A DNA stretch of 64,000 nucleotides from CAXXOK01 sp964640955. GTDB taxonomy: Bacteria > Bacillota > Clostridia > Christensenellales > Aristaeellaceae. The translations under genes and the position numbers were made by a program. Positions within the stretch are counted from its first letter, which is position 1, and each line of letters begins with the position of its first letter. The notes below the pieces were generated by a model that saw nothing but the letters and a program-made list of their open reading frames with translations, ran no database searches and had not been told where the DNA came from. Where the stretch lies: positions 248,001-312,000 of the forward strand of contig CAZXJI010000001.1 of assembly GCA_964640955.1 (NCBI GenBank), given 5' to 3'. Shown piece after piece: positions 52,471 through 59,666 of the stretch.

Positions 52471-52499
52471 TTGACTTTTCTGCCAATCCGTGCTATGAT
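52471..52499 (+). promoter_or_regulatory. Divergent promoter with no gene behind it
   Basis: TTGACT (52471-52476), 17-bp spacer, TATGAT (52494-52499). It points away from DUF6323 and runs into a perfect hairpin that begins 12 bp later, then into the antisense strand of the F420-ligase-like gene. Confidence 0.55.
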
Positions 52500-52510
52500 A
52501 AACGCACGGA

Positions 52511-52546
52511 AAAGCGCCGGAACCCGCACGGGTTCCGGCGCTTTTG
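52511..52546. terminator. Perfect hairpin terminator
   Basis: A 16-bp perfect stem AAAAGCGCCGGAACCC with its complement and loop GCAC. The A/T run is part of the stem, so it can end transcripts from both sides; on the minus strand it closes the F420-ligase-like gene. Confidence 0.8.
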
Positions 52547-52596
52547 TGAATGTTGTTTATTGAAGAAAACTCTTCGCTGCGGCCGTCAGCCGCGGG

Positions 52597-53343
52597 TCAG
52601 TTCAGCGGCCGGATGAGGATGAGCGGCGTCAGCTCGTCGCCCTGCCCGCTGGGATTGTCGCGCATGGCGTCCTGCAGCTGCTCGTCGGACAGCGGCATGT
52701 TGCTGCTCTTGCCCAGCTGGTCGCGCTGCAGATCGTTGGCGTCCATCAGCACCACGGGGATGCCGGTGTCCTTGCTGAGCTGCTCGCAAAGCTCGGGGCC
52801 GTTCTGCGGGTTGATGAGCGCCAGCTCGTGGTAGCGCTGGAAGCTTGAACGGAAATAGAAGCCGTCGATGCCGCCCACGCCCTTGCCGCAGACCCTGTAA
52901 AACACGCCGTGCAGGCCGAAGGGGCGGGTAACGGCGCTGAGGGCCGCGGCCAGCAGCACGCGGGGCAGGCCTACGATGTCGATGACCAGCTGAAGCTTGT
53001 AAGGCTCGTGCATGCCCACGCCCGTGGAGTTGATGCCCGCGAAGCGCCACAGGCGATTGGCCCAAAAGCCGGGCTTCACCTGCTCGCGCGTGCGCACGGA
53101 CTTCACGCACATGCACATGACCTTCGCCCCGAAGGAGAGCACGTCGCCTTCCCTGTACAGGGGACGCACGTATTTCTCCACCAGGTCCTTCTGGCTTTCC
53201 CCCACCTCGACGAAATGCGTGTGGATCGCGTAGCGCGCGTACTGTTTGCCGTCCCGGCCGGTGATGACGCCGCGGTCGAAATAGGTGATGCCGTTTTCCT
53301 CACGGCGCTGTTCATCCAGGTTGCGGGTAGTCGCGTTGCCCAT
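52597..53343 (-). CDS. Coenzyme F420-0:L-glutamate ligase-like protein
   Basis: A 248-residue protein resembling the F420-0:gamma-glutamyl ligase (CofE/FbiB-type) fold as found in many Firmicutes. Matching parts are the HTHFVEVGESQKDLVEKYVRP segment, LSFGAKVMCM, KPGFWANRLWRF, IDIVGLPRVLLAAALSAVTR, and the C-terminal AMRDNPSGQGDELTPL motif. F420 is not expected in this group and no other F420 biosynthesis gene is in view, so the true substrate may be different; such proteins are commonly over-annotated. The start is supported by a GGAGG-type site. The DEAD helicase gene is 18 bp upstream, so they share a transcript. Confidence 0.75.
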   Translation of the reverse strand: MGNATTRNLDEQRREENGITYFDRGVITGRDGKQYARYAIHTHFVEVGESQKDLVEKYVRPLYREGDVLSFGAKVMCMCVKSVRTREQVKPGFWANRLWRFAGINSTGVGMHEPYKLQLVIDIVGLPRVLLAAALSAVTRPFGLHGVFYRVCGKGVGGIDGFYFRSSFQRYHELALINPQNGPELCEQLSKDTGIPVVLMDANDLQRDQLGKSSNMPLSDEQLQDAMRDNPSGQGDELTPLILIRPLN

Positions 53344-53361
53344 GGTCGGTCGCCTCCGTCG

Positions 53362-54549
53362 TTACATGTTTTCAAAGAAGGGTTCGCCTTCCTCGTTGCA
53401 CAGGATGCCCAGATCGTTGAACTTGAGGGGTACGGGGCTCGCGTCGATGTATTTGAGGATCGCGTCCAACCGCACGGTCTCGCTGTAGGTAAGCAAAGTA
53501 AAGGCGACGCCGTGCTTTTTGGCGCGCCCGGTGCGGCCGATGCGGTGGAGGTAATACTCGTTTTCGTTGGGCAGATCGTAGTTGATGACGGCTTCCACGT
53601 CGTCCACATCGATGCCGCGGGCCGCGACGTCGGTCGCCAGCAAAATCTGGAATTTGCCCTTGCGGTAGGCCTGCATCACCTCGTTGCGGGCGCTCTGGCG
53701 CATGTCCCCGTGCAGGCATTCGGCGGGGTAACCCGCGGTCTGCAGGCGCTTGGCGAGGCGCTGGGTCATATCCTTGGTGTTGATAAAGACCATCACGCGC
53801 TGGTACACGTCACTGTCCAGCAGGTAGAGCAGGTGATCGTACTTCTTTTCCCGCGAGGTCTCGATTACGTACTGGGTGATGCGGGGCCGGTTCTCCTGGG
53901 TGGCGGGCACCACGACCTCCACCGGGTCCTGCTGGTATTTCCAGGCGATGGTCAGCACTTCCTGGTTGGTGGTGGCGGAGTAAAGCACCAGCTGCCGCTG
54001 GGCCGGCGTGGCTTCGATAATGCGGGTGACATCCTTGACGAAGCCCATGTTGAGCATTTCGTCGGCTTCGTCCAGCACCATGGTGTGCACGGAATCCAGC
54101 CGGATGTTGCCGCGGTTCATGTGATCCAAAAGGCGGCCCGGCGTGGCGATGACGATCTGCGGGTGGGCCCTGAGCGCGGCGATCTGCTTGACGATCGGCT
54201 GCCCGCCGTACAGCGTGGCGATGCGCAGGCCGTCAATAAACTGCGAAAGCGTGCGCAGTTCCTGGGTAATCTGCAGGCTCAGTTCGCGCGTGGGTGCCAG
54301 CACCAGCTCCTGCACGCGCTGGTCGTTCAGGTTTACATACTCGAGCATCGGAATGCCGAAAGCGAGGGTCTTGCCGGTGCCCGTGGGCGCGATGGCGATC
54401 ACATCCCGGCCTTCCATCATCAAGGGAAGCGTCTTTTCCTGCACGGCGGTCATTTCACGGATGCCCATCTTCTCGATGGCCCTGAGCACCTCTTTGCTGA
54501 TGTCCGCCTCGGTGAACGCCATGGGTTTCTGGTTTGATTCTGTTGCCAA
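53362..54549 (-). CDS. DEAD-box ATP-dependent RNA helicase
   Basis: A 395-residue RNA helicase with only the two RecA domains and almost no C-terminal tail, as in CshB or minimal RhlE-like enzymes. Motifs in order: Q motif near MTAVQEKTLP, I APTGTGKT, Ia APTRELSLQ, GG, Ib TPGRLLDH, II VLDEADEML, III SAT, IV VMVFINT, V ATDVAARGIDV and VI HRIGRTGRA. The TTG at 54549 is chosen because AAGGAG lies nine bases upstream. Targets are probably structured mRNAs or rRNA precursors. The roughly 230-bp gap upstream holds no gene; only a hairpin and a -10-like TATAAT for the opposite strand. Confidence 0.93.
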   Translation of the reverse strand: MATESNQKPMAFTEADISKEVLRAIEKMGIREMTAVQEKTLPLMMEGRDVIAIAPTGTGKTLAFGIPMLEYVNLNDQRVQELVLAPTRELSLQITQELRTLSQFIDGLRIATLYGGQPIVKQIAALRAHPQIVIATPGRLLDHMNRGNIRLDSVHTMVLDEADEMLNMGFVKDVTRIIEATPAQRQLVLYSATTNQEVLTIAWKYQQDPVEVVVPATQENRPRITQYVIETSREKKYDHLLYLLDSDVYQRVMVFINTKDMTQRLAKRLQTAGYPAECLHGDMRQSARNEVMQAYRKGKFQILLATDVAARGIDVDDVEAVINYDLPNENEYYLHRIGRTGRAKKHGVAFTLLTYSETVRLDAILKYIDASPVPLKFNDLGILCNEEGEPFFENM

Positions 54550-54780
54550 TTCGTCAGGCTCCTTACTGTGTTCTTGCCCCAATCCTGCTTGGGCGCGTTT
54601 CCGTCGCGCATTGCTTAAAAACTACCAAATTAAGTTTATTCGACGCGTTTCCCCCTTTTCCTGCACGACGCGGCGGAAACCCGCCGCGGTGGGCGATGCC
54701 GGAAAAGGGGCGCCGGCGGTGTAAAGCGCCCCGTTTTGTGGTATAATACTTCTACCGCACACCGACGGAGGGATGTACCC

Positions 54781-55503
54781 ATGAGCCGACTGGGAGACTT
54801 ACTGAAAACCGAACGACTGCGCCGCAAGATGACCCTTCGGGAGGTCGCCCGCGCGGGCGGCGTCAGCGAAAGCTATTTAAAGGACGTGGAGGAGGGCAAG
54901 CGCATCATCGCCGACGACCAGGCGCGCCGGATCCTCAAGAAAATCGGCCTGAAGGAGCACAACGAGCCGGGCTTTTCGCTGGACGATATCGCCGCGACGG
55001 TCGACCTTTCCACGGTAGCCCCTGCCGCGGCCGCGCAGCCGCAGGCCCGCCCGAAGCCCGCCGAAACGCAGGTGGCCTACAGCGACGAAAAGGAGCAGGG
55101 CGGCGGCGTGTGGCTGGACGCCCTCGGCAGCGTCCTCAAGCGCGTGCCCGTTTACAACGCCGTCATGAAGGAGATCGACCACCGGCTTTTGCCCATCCTC
55201 GACGGCCGCATCGAGGGCGCGGCGCCGGACAAGGTGTTTTACTATTCCGTGCCGGACGACGGCATGCGCGGCTTTCGCATCCTCAAGGGCGACCTGTGCC
55301 TCATCGTCCCTTCCGCCAGCCCTGTGGACGACGCGGTGATGCTGGTGGAACACAACGAACACCGCTATCTTCGCAAGGTCAAGAAGCTGGACGCCCTGAG
55401 CGTGCTTTTACAAAGCTATGACCGCGAATACGCCGCTGAACCCTGCGCCCTGCCGGAGGCCGTATTCATCGGTCGCGCGGTGCGGGTGGAGTTTTCCCTG
55501 TGA
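54781..55503 (+). CDS. XRE regulator with LexA/S24-like C-terminal domain lacking the catalytic serine
   Basis: A 240-residue protein. An N-terminal XRE helix-turn-helix (LLKTERLRRKMTLREVARAG, VSESYLKDVEEGKR) is followed by an Ala/Pro-rich linker (about 75-100) and an S24-type beta domain. In LexA/CI proteins the nucleophile is Ser in a GDSM-like motif; here the corresponding segment is VPDDGMRGFRILKGD, with Gly in place of Ser, while a Lys (LRKVKK) is still present. Self-cleavage is therefore unlikely. It may be a constitutive or ligand-sensing regulator. TATAAT at 54742-54747 supplies a -10; the start follows ACGGAGGG. Confidence 0.85.
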   Translation: MSRLGDLLKTERLRRKMTLREVARAGGVSESYLKDVEEGKRIIADDQARRILKKIGLKEHNEPGFSLDDIAATVDLSTVAPAAAAQPQARPKPAETQVAYSDEKEQGGGVWLDALGSVLKRVPVYNAVMKEIDHRLLPILDGRIEGAAPDKVFYYSVPDDGMRGFRILKGDLCLIVPSASPVDDAVMLVEHNEHRYLRKVKKLDALSVLLQSYDREYAAEPCALPEAVFIGRAVRVEFSL

Positions 55504-55527
55504 CCCAACGTTAAGGAGGCAAACGCC

Positions 55528-56061
55528 ATGAAGCCCGACGCTTTGATCGTCATCGACGTGCAAACGGCGCTGGTGGAGGCGCACCCCTACCGGGAGGAGG
55601 CGCTGATCCACCACCTGCAAACGCTGCTGGCCGCCTGCCGCGCCGGCGGCGTTCCGGTGATCTACGTACGCCACGGGGAGGACGAGGAGGGCGGGCTGAA
55701 CCCCGGCACCCCGGGTTGGGAGATCGCCGCCGCCATCGCCCCCCAAAAGGGTGAGCCCGTGTTCGACAAGCGATACAACAGCGCTTTCCGGGGTACGGGC
55801 CTGCACGGGCACCTTCAGGCGATGGGCGCCCAGAACCTGCTGATCTGCGGCATGCAGGTGGAGTACTGCGTGGATACCACCATCAAGGTCGCCTTCGAGC
55901 TGGGCTACCATGTGACGGTCCCGCGGGACGCCACGGGCACGTTCGACAACGATATCCTGCCGGCGGAGAAGATCGTCTCGTTTTACGAAAACAACGTCTG
56001 GCACGGTGAGCTGGCCACGGTCGTCCCCATGGAGGACGCGCTTGCGTCGATCCGCGGCTGA
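55528..56061 (+). CDS. Isochorismatase-family cysteine hydrolase
   Basis: A 177-residue hydrolase. The triad is Asp in VIDVQTALV (about residue 10), Lys in VFDKRYNSAF (about 81) and Cys in ICGMQVEYCVDTT (about 114). The fold covers nicotinamidases, ureidoacrylate hydrolases and unknown amidases; no signature for nicotinamidase metal-binding (DXHXXXH) is present, so an amidase of other specificity is more likely. It begins 24 bp after the regulator and may share its transcript. It ends just upstream of the tRNA-Leu promoter. Confidence 0.88.
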   Translation: MKPDALIVIDVQTALVEAHPYREEALIHHLQTLLAACRAGGVPVIYVRHGEDEEGGLNPGTPGWEIAAAIAPQKGEPVFDKRYNSAFRGTGLHGHLQAMGAQNLLICGMQVEYCVDTTIKVAFELGYHVTVPRDATGTFDNDILPAEKIVSFYENNVWHGELATVVPMEDALASIRG

Positions 56062-56127
56062 CGCCGAAGCGGCCGCCGCGCGCGGGTTGGGCGCCGACGG
56101 CCGCTTCGCCGTGGGTGAAAATTGAGC

Positions 56128-56156
56128 TTGACAAGATTTTCGTCTTGTTGTATGAT
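56128..56156 (+). promoter_or_regulatory. Promoter of the tRNA-Leu-Gly-Gly cluster
   Basis: TTGACA (56128-56133), 17-bp spacer, TATGAT (56151-56156). The spacer contains the inverted repeat ACAAGA-TTTTCG-TCTTGT (56131-56148), overlapping the end of the -35. About 100 bp of untranslated leader separates it from tRNA-Leu. Confidence 0.85.
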
Positions 56157-56259
56157 AACATCCGTTGTGAGGGTATCCGCATAATCGAAATGACGTTTGG
56201 CCCGTACAACGAAAGCGTCCTTCGGTTAAGCCTCGACGCCTCAACCATGGATGGTCTGT

Positions 56260-56343
56260 GCGGGCGTGGCGGAATGGCAGACGCGCCGGATTTAGGTTCC
56301 GGTGCCTAACGGCGTAAGAGTTCAAGTCTCTTCGTCCGCACCA
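56260..56343 (+). tRNA. tRNA-Leu (TAG)
   Basis: A class II tRNA with a long variable arm (GTGCCTAACGGCGT). Acceptor GCGGGCG pairs with CGTCCGC (one G-T), anticodon stem CCGGA/TCCGG with loop TTTAGGT gives TAG, T-loop AGTTCAAGTCT, encoded CCA. Confidence 0.95.
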
Positions 56344-56373
56344 TTGCTTTTTTCGGAAGAGCCTGTGGAACGT

Positions 56374-56448
56374 GCGGTAGTAGCTCAGTGGTAGAGTGCC
56401 ACCTTGCCAAGGTGGATGTCGCGAGTCCGAATCTCGTCTACCGCTCCA
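56374..56448 (+). tRNA. tRNA-Gly (GCC), second copy
   Basis: Identical in all 75 bases to the copy at 17825-17899 on the opposite strand; anticodon loop TTGCCAA. Confidence 0.95.
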
Positions 56449-56502
56449 CTTTTCTTTCCGGCAGGGCGTGGCGATGCGCGAACACCGGGGCGATGCTTGC
56501 TG

Positions 56503-56576
56503 GCGGGTGTAGCTCAATGGCAGAGCTCCAGCCTTCCAAGCTGGTCACGTGGGTTCGATTCCCATCACCCGCTCCA
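56503..56576 (+). tRNA. tRNA-Gly (TCC)
   Basis: Acceptor GCGGGTG/CACCCGC, anticodon loop CTTCCAA gives TCC, T-loop GGTTCGATTCC, encoded CCA. Together with the GCC isoacceptor it reads all four glycine codons. Confidence 0.95.
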
Positions 56577-56585
56577 AATGCCCCA

Positions 56586-56623
56586 AACGCCCCGTCGATG
56601 ATCCGTTTCATCGGCGGGGCGTT
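56586..56623. terminator. Terminator of the tRNA-Leu-Gly-Gly cluster
   Basis: A 16-bp stem with one G-T pair (AACGCCCCGTCGATGA against TCATCGGCGGGGCGTT), loop TCCGTT. It lies ten bases after the last tRNA and 30 bases from the convergent DUF3307 stop. Confidence 0.85.
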
Positions 56624-56652
56624 CGCTTTGCCTTGACTCGGCTTATGCCGCC

Positions 56653-57408
56653 TTACAGCCTGCCGGTCAGGAGGCTTGCACACAGGGCAAGCAGCGCGCT
56701 GGTCAGGGTGCCCACCAGGTATTGCTCCGCGAAGGACTGCTGCTCGAGCTGCTTATACCTGGCGATGCTCTTGGCGGCCAGCACGAAGCCGATCACGCCG
56801 AACTGTTGGCAGAAAACCAGCAGTATGATGGTTTCCCGTTCCAGAATGCCGATCAGCCGTCCTCCGCCCGCGCCCGCGTCCGTTTTCGCCGGCGCGTCGC
56901 CCGCGTCCGCCTGTTCCCGCTGCGGCAGAAGCTCCAGCACCAGCCTGACCGCCACGGACGCCGGCCGATACCCGATCAGCATGGCCGTCAGCAGCCGCGC
57001 GCCTTTCACATAAGCGATGGCATTGGGCACGGAGACAAACCACGGCGCGGCCGACAGAACCGGCCTCAGGCATGCGGCGATCCCGATCAGGCAGGCCATG
57101 TGCAGCGCCTGGTCCGACAGAAAAACCAGCAGCGCCGCCCTGGGGCCGTTGCGTTTTTTTATAACGGCCCGCATCGCCGCATCCACGGCAAAGTGCGCAA
57201 GCCCCGCCGATGCCGCAAAAGCGGCGGCATACGCGGCGGGCAGGAAGCCCAGCGCGTACAGGGGCAGAAAGGTCGCGGCCGCGTAGATCGCGCCGTGCAG
57301 CAGCATGCCCCGGCAGGGGCGCCGCCCGGCGCGGCGCCGTCCGGCCGGCGGAAGGTAGAAATCGCCCAGCACGTGGAACAGCGCCAGACACAGGAACAGA
57401 TGGTTCAT
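56653..57408 (-). CDS. DUF3307 membrane protein
   Basis: A 251-residue integral membrane protein with six to seven helices. It opens with HLFLCLALFHVLGDFYLPPA, the DUF3307 signature (a helix with HxxxDF), and ends with AAKSIARYKQLEQQSFAEQYLVGTLTSALLALCASLLTG, also conserved in this group. The intermediate loop (residues 165-190) is disordered. Function unknown. It follows SatD with a five-base gap, and satD-DUF3307 pairs occur elsewhere as I recall, so the two proteins likely work together: a DNA- or ligand-sensing partner and a membrane part. Confidence 0.82.
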   Translation of the reverse strand: MNHLFLCLALFHVLGDFYLPPAGRRRAGRRPCRGMLLHGAIYAAATFLPLYALGFLPAAYAAAFAASAGLAHFAVDAAMRAVIKKRNGPRAALLVFLSDQALHMACLIGIAACLRPVLSAAPWFVSVPNAIAYVKGARLLTAMLIGYRPASVAVRLVLELLPQREQADAGDAPAKTDAGAGGGRLIGILERETIILLVFCQQFGVIGFVLAAKSIARYKQLEQQSFAEQYLVGTLTSALLALCASLLTGRL

Positions 57409-57413
57409 CGCCC

Positions 57414-58208
57414 TCACGCATCCTTCCGTTCCAGCAGCCTGCACGCGACGTAGTAGTCCATCGAACGGATGCTCAGCAGGTTGCCTCTCTGGATCAGGTT
57501 GCTTGTGTTCTGCACGGACGTTTGATCGTAGCGGGCCAGTTGGGAAACCATGTTCCGGCGCAGTATCCGCTCCTCCGGAAGGGTGCGTACGGGCCGTTCC
57601 AGCTCGATCTCCTCCTGTGGGAACGCTTCGTGACCGTTCGCCGCCGGAAGGTCGGTCTCCAGCCGTGTCAGCTCCCCTACGCGGATCATGCCGGCATAAT
57701 CGAAAGGATAACGGATTTCCATCCTGCGCAGTATGCCCAGCTGCGCGGGAGACAGCCCGCTTTTCAGGGTCACGGACGCGTTCGTCAGCAGGTTCAGGCC
57801 GATATCCGCCGCGTCGCGTGTGACGAGGCATACGCTTTGCGTTTTCAGGCGGTGTGCGGTTTCGATGGCCTCCCTGGCCGTATGGTAGGCCGGCCCGTCC
57901 TGGGCGGCGGTCCCCTTGGCCGTCACGCGCGTATCCCACACGCCCGTGCCGATGCCGCTGCGGGTCGGGTAAGGGAGCATGAAAATCTCCAGCAGACGGT
58001 AATACAGATACGCGCCGAAAACGTCGAAAAAGAGGCCCTGCACTTCGTCGCCGCCGGAAAAATCAACGGCCTTGGCCTGCAGGGAAGCGAAAGCGTCGTT
58101 GAGGATTTGGCTGCACCTCACCAACCGGTCCTGAAGCCGGTTCCTTTCCTCCGTCGCGTATTGTCTGGATCCTGTGATATCCATAATGAACGCCGCAAAC
58201 TGCTGCAT
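57414..58208 (-). CDS. SatD family protein, possible DNA-binding regulator
   Basis: A 264-residue cytoplasmic protein with the SatD opening FAAFIMDITGSRQY and the DFSGGDEVQGLF segment. SatD was first named in the streptococcal sat (secretion and acid tolerance) operon; its role is unclear. Two stretches look like helix-turn-helix elements: LKSGLSPAQLGILRRMEI (around 165) and ARYDQTSVQNTSNLIQRGN (around 240). The start at 58208 follows GAGGTGG. A near-perfect promoter and an array of five GTTGA/TCAAC half-sites lie immediately upstream, which makes autoregulation by SatD a reasonable hypothesis. Confidence 0.82.
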   Translation of the reverse strand: MQQFAAFIMDITGSRQYATEERNRLQDRLVRCSQILNDAFASLQAKAVDFSGGDEVQGLFFDVFGAYLYYRLLEIFMLPYPTRSGIGTGVWDTRVTAKGTAAQDGPAYHTAREAIETAHRLKTQSVCLVTRDAADIGLNLLTNASVTLKSGLSPAQLGILRRMEIRYPFDYAGMIRVGELTRLETDLPAANGHEAFPQEEIELERPVRTLPEERILRRNMVSQLARYDQTSVQNTSNLIQRGNLLSIRSMDYYVACRLLERKDA

Positions 58209-58224
58209 AGGCCACCTCGGATAG

Positions 58225-58253
58225 AGTGTACCGCAACGGCGTCCGTTTGTCAA
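58225..58253 (-). promoter_or_regulatory. Promoter of satD-DUF3307
   Basis: Minus strand TTGACA (58253-58248), 17-bp spacer, TACACT (58230-58225), 17 bp before the satD start. Confidence 0.85.
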
Positions 58254-58262
58254 TCTATTTTG

Positions 58263-58323
58263 GTTGAATTGTATAAATCAACTGAAATCGGTTGAATTTC
58301 GTTCGTCAACTGAATCCGGTTGA
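58263..58323. promoter_or_regulatory. Array of five alternating GTTGA/TCAAC half-sites, period 28 bp
   Basis: GTTGA at 58263, 58291 and 58319 and TCAAC at 58278 and 58306, with strict spacings GTTGA-N10-TCAAC-N8-GTTGA. Two of the palindromes read TCAACTGAAATCGGTTGA (58278-58295) and TCAACTGAATCCGGTTGA (58306-58323). The array begins nine bases upstream of the satD -35 box and ends just after the DUF3048 stop. It is AT-richer than its surroundings. Confidence 0.75.
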
Positions 58324-58335
58324 CGGCCGGCGCCG

Positions 58336-59550
58336 TCAGTCCCCGTCGGAAAAGAGGCACAGGTCGTCGTCTCCCAAATGCGCGATGTACGTTTTACCCC
58401 GGTTCAACTGCAGCTCGTTGCCCTGATCGTCGTAAAACACGGTAGGGTCGCTGATCGACGCCCGCGCCCAGTAGCCGGGAATGTAGCGGCCGTCGATAAA
58501 GATATCGGCGTTCCCCCGCCCCACGCAGTTCACGGTCAAACGGCTTTTGCTGCCGTTTTCCGTAGCGTACGTAACGCGCTGCACGATAACGTTGGCGAAG
58601 GTAAGCTGCACGCTGTTTTCCGTACTGTTGTCCTGCGCGGAAGCAAAAGCGGTGAAGGGCACCCATTTGGCCGCGTTCTTGCCCGCGCCGCTGTAGCGCA
58701 GGTAGCAGTTCCCGCTTTCGTCGTATACGAAGTGGGAAATATTGTACTTGTAGCCCCAATCCAGATGAATCACGCCTGCCTTCGCGTACGCGTCTCCGTA
58801 AATGTCCCCGTCCTTGAACAGGAAGGGTTGCGGCGCGGGATCATAGGTACCGATGAGCATCGCGCGCAGGCCGGCGATATCGACGTTGAGGTTATCGGGC
58901 GCCTTCTTGCCCATGTCCCGCACCCGTCCGGACAGCGGACGGAAGCGGTTGTCATATACGTTCATCAACACGTCGTACGTCTGCACCTCGGGGTCGCTGA
59001 GCAGCTGGGCGGCAATTTCGCCGCTGGTGCTGAAGGAGCCCGCGAACGTGCCCGCGTACACCAGCGCGGAATGCCATTCCTGGCGCAGCAGCAGCGATCC
59101 GTACCGGCAGGAGCGCACCGGCCCCACGCCGCCTTCCGGCTGTCCCTGCGCGAAACAGTCGCTGAACAGCGCCGTGAAACGGGTACCGCCGCCGGCAATC
59201 AGGCGTTCCTCGTAAACGATATCGGCGTACTGCATGCCCCAGGGCGCGCGTCTGCCGACGCCGGAGGTTTTGATGGACCGCCCGTTGTACTTCACGGTGT
59301 CCGTCGTATTGGTGATCTGCACCAGCACCGGCAGATACGTTCCCTCCCACGGCATCCCGGTTACCGGGCTTTCGCCGGCGATCGTATCATGCACGGCGGC
59401 CGTATCCGGCACGGCGATGCCGCGGTCCGCCTCGTTTTGAAGCGCGGTGCCCGTCTTGGTGGACAGGGTGTAGCTTGCCTTGGACGCCTGCGCGTCGCCG
59501 GCGCAAACCAGAAAGCATACCGTCAGCAGAATCGTCAGCCATTTCTTCAT
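58336..59550 (-). CDS. DUF3048 (YerB-like) exported protein
   Basis: A 404-residue secreted protein. A signal peptide (KKWLTILLTVCFLVCAGDAQA) with likely cleavage after AQA leads; the cysteines do not form a proper lipobox. The DUF3048 domains follow: PVLVQITNTTDTVKYNGRSIKTSGVGRRAPWGMQYADIVYEERL is the usual substrate-pocket region, GGVGPVRSCRYGSLLL and the C-terminal GRYIPGYWAR and GKTYIAHL motifs complete it. YerB-type proteins are thought to act at the cell surface; activity is not established. ATG 59550 is set by AAGGAGG six bases upstream. Confidence 0.88.
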   Translation of the reverse strand: MKKWLTILLTVCFLVCAGDAQASKASYTLSTKTGTALQNEADRGIAVPDTAAVHDTIAGESPVTGMPWEGTYLPVLVQITNTTDTVKYNGRSIKTSGVGRRAPWGMQYADIVYEERLIAGGGTRFTALFSDCFAQGQPEGGVGPVRSCRYGSLLLRQEWHSALVYAGTFAGSFSTSGEIAAQLLSDPEVQTYDVLMNVYDNRFRPLSGRVRDMGKKAPDNLNVDIAGLRAMLIGTYDPAPQPFLFKDGDIYGDAYAKAGVIHLDWGYKYNISHFVYDESGNCYLRYSGAGKNAAKWVPFTAFASAQDNSTENSVQLTFANVIVQRVTYATENGSKSRLTVNCVGRGNADIFIDGRYIPGYWARASISDPTVFYDDQGNELQLNRGKTYIAHLGDDDLCLFSDGD

Positions 59551-59602
59551 GTCCAACCTCCTTGAACGTTCCGCGCCCCGTTTCCCGGGAAAATATTGTT
59601 CT

Positions 59603-59631
59603 AATCTATCCTAAAACGGGACAGCTGTCAA
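59603..59631 (-). promoter_or_regulatory. Promoter of the DUF3048 gene inside the hslU terminator
   Basis: Minus strand TTGACA (59631-59626), 17-bp spacer, TAGATT (59608-59603). The -35 box lies in the loop of the hslU terminator hairpin (59615-59644). Confidence 0.75.
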
Positions 59632-59644
59632 AAGCCGTCCCGTT
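59615..59644 (-). terminator. Terminator of hslVU
   Basis: AACGGGAC (59622-59615 complement) pairs with GTCCCGTT over a 14-base loop, then TT. It is the only hairpin after hslU. Confidence 0.65.
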
Positions 59645-59666
59645 CCGGGGATAAAAGTGACGTTTT

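Noticed and set aside
54707..54732. Hairpin GGGGCGC/GCGCCCC followed by GTTTT before the S24-like regulator
   Set aside because: Seven-base stem with a 12-base loop and nothing upstream on that strand to terminate; probably chance in GC-rich DNA.
56157..56259. Short leader peptide between the tRNA-Leu promoter and tRNA-Leu
   Set aside because: Short frames exist but none has a ribosome site or regulatory codons.
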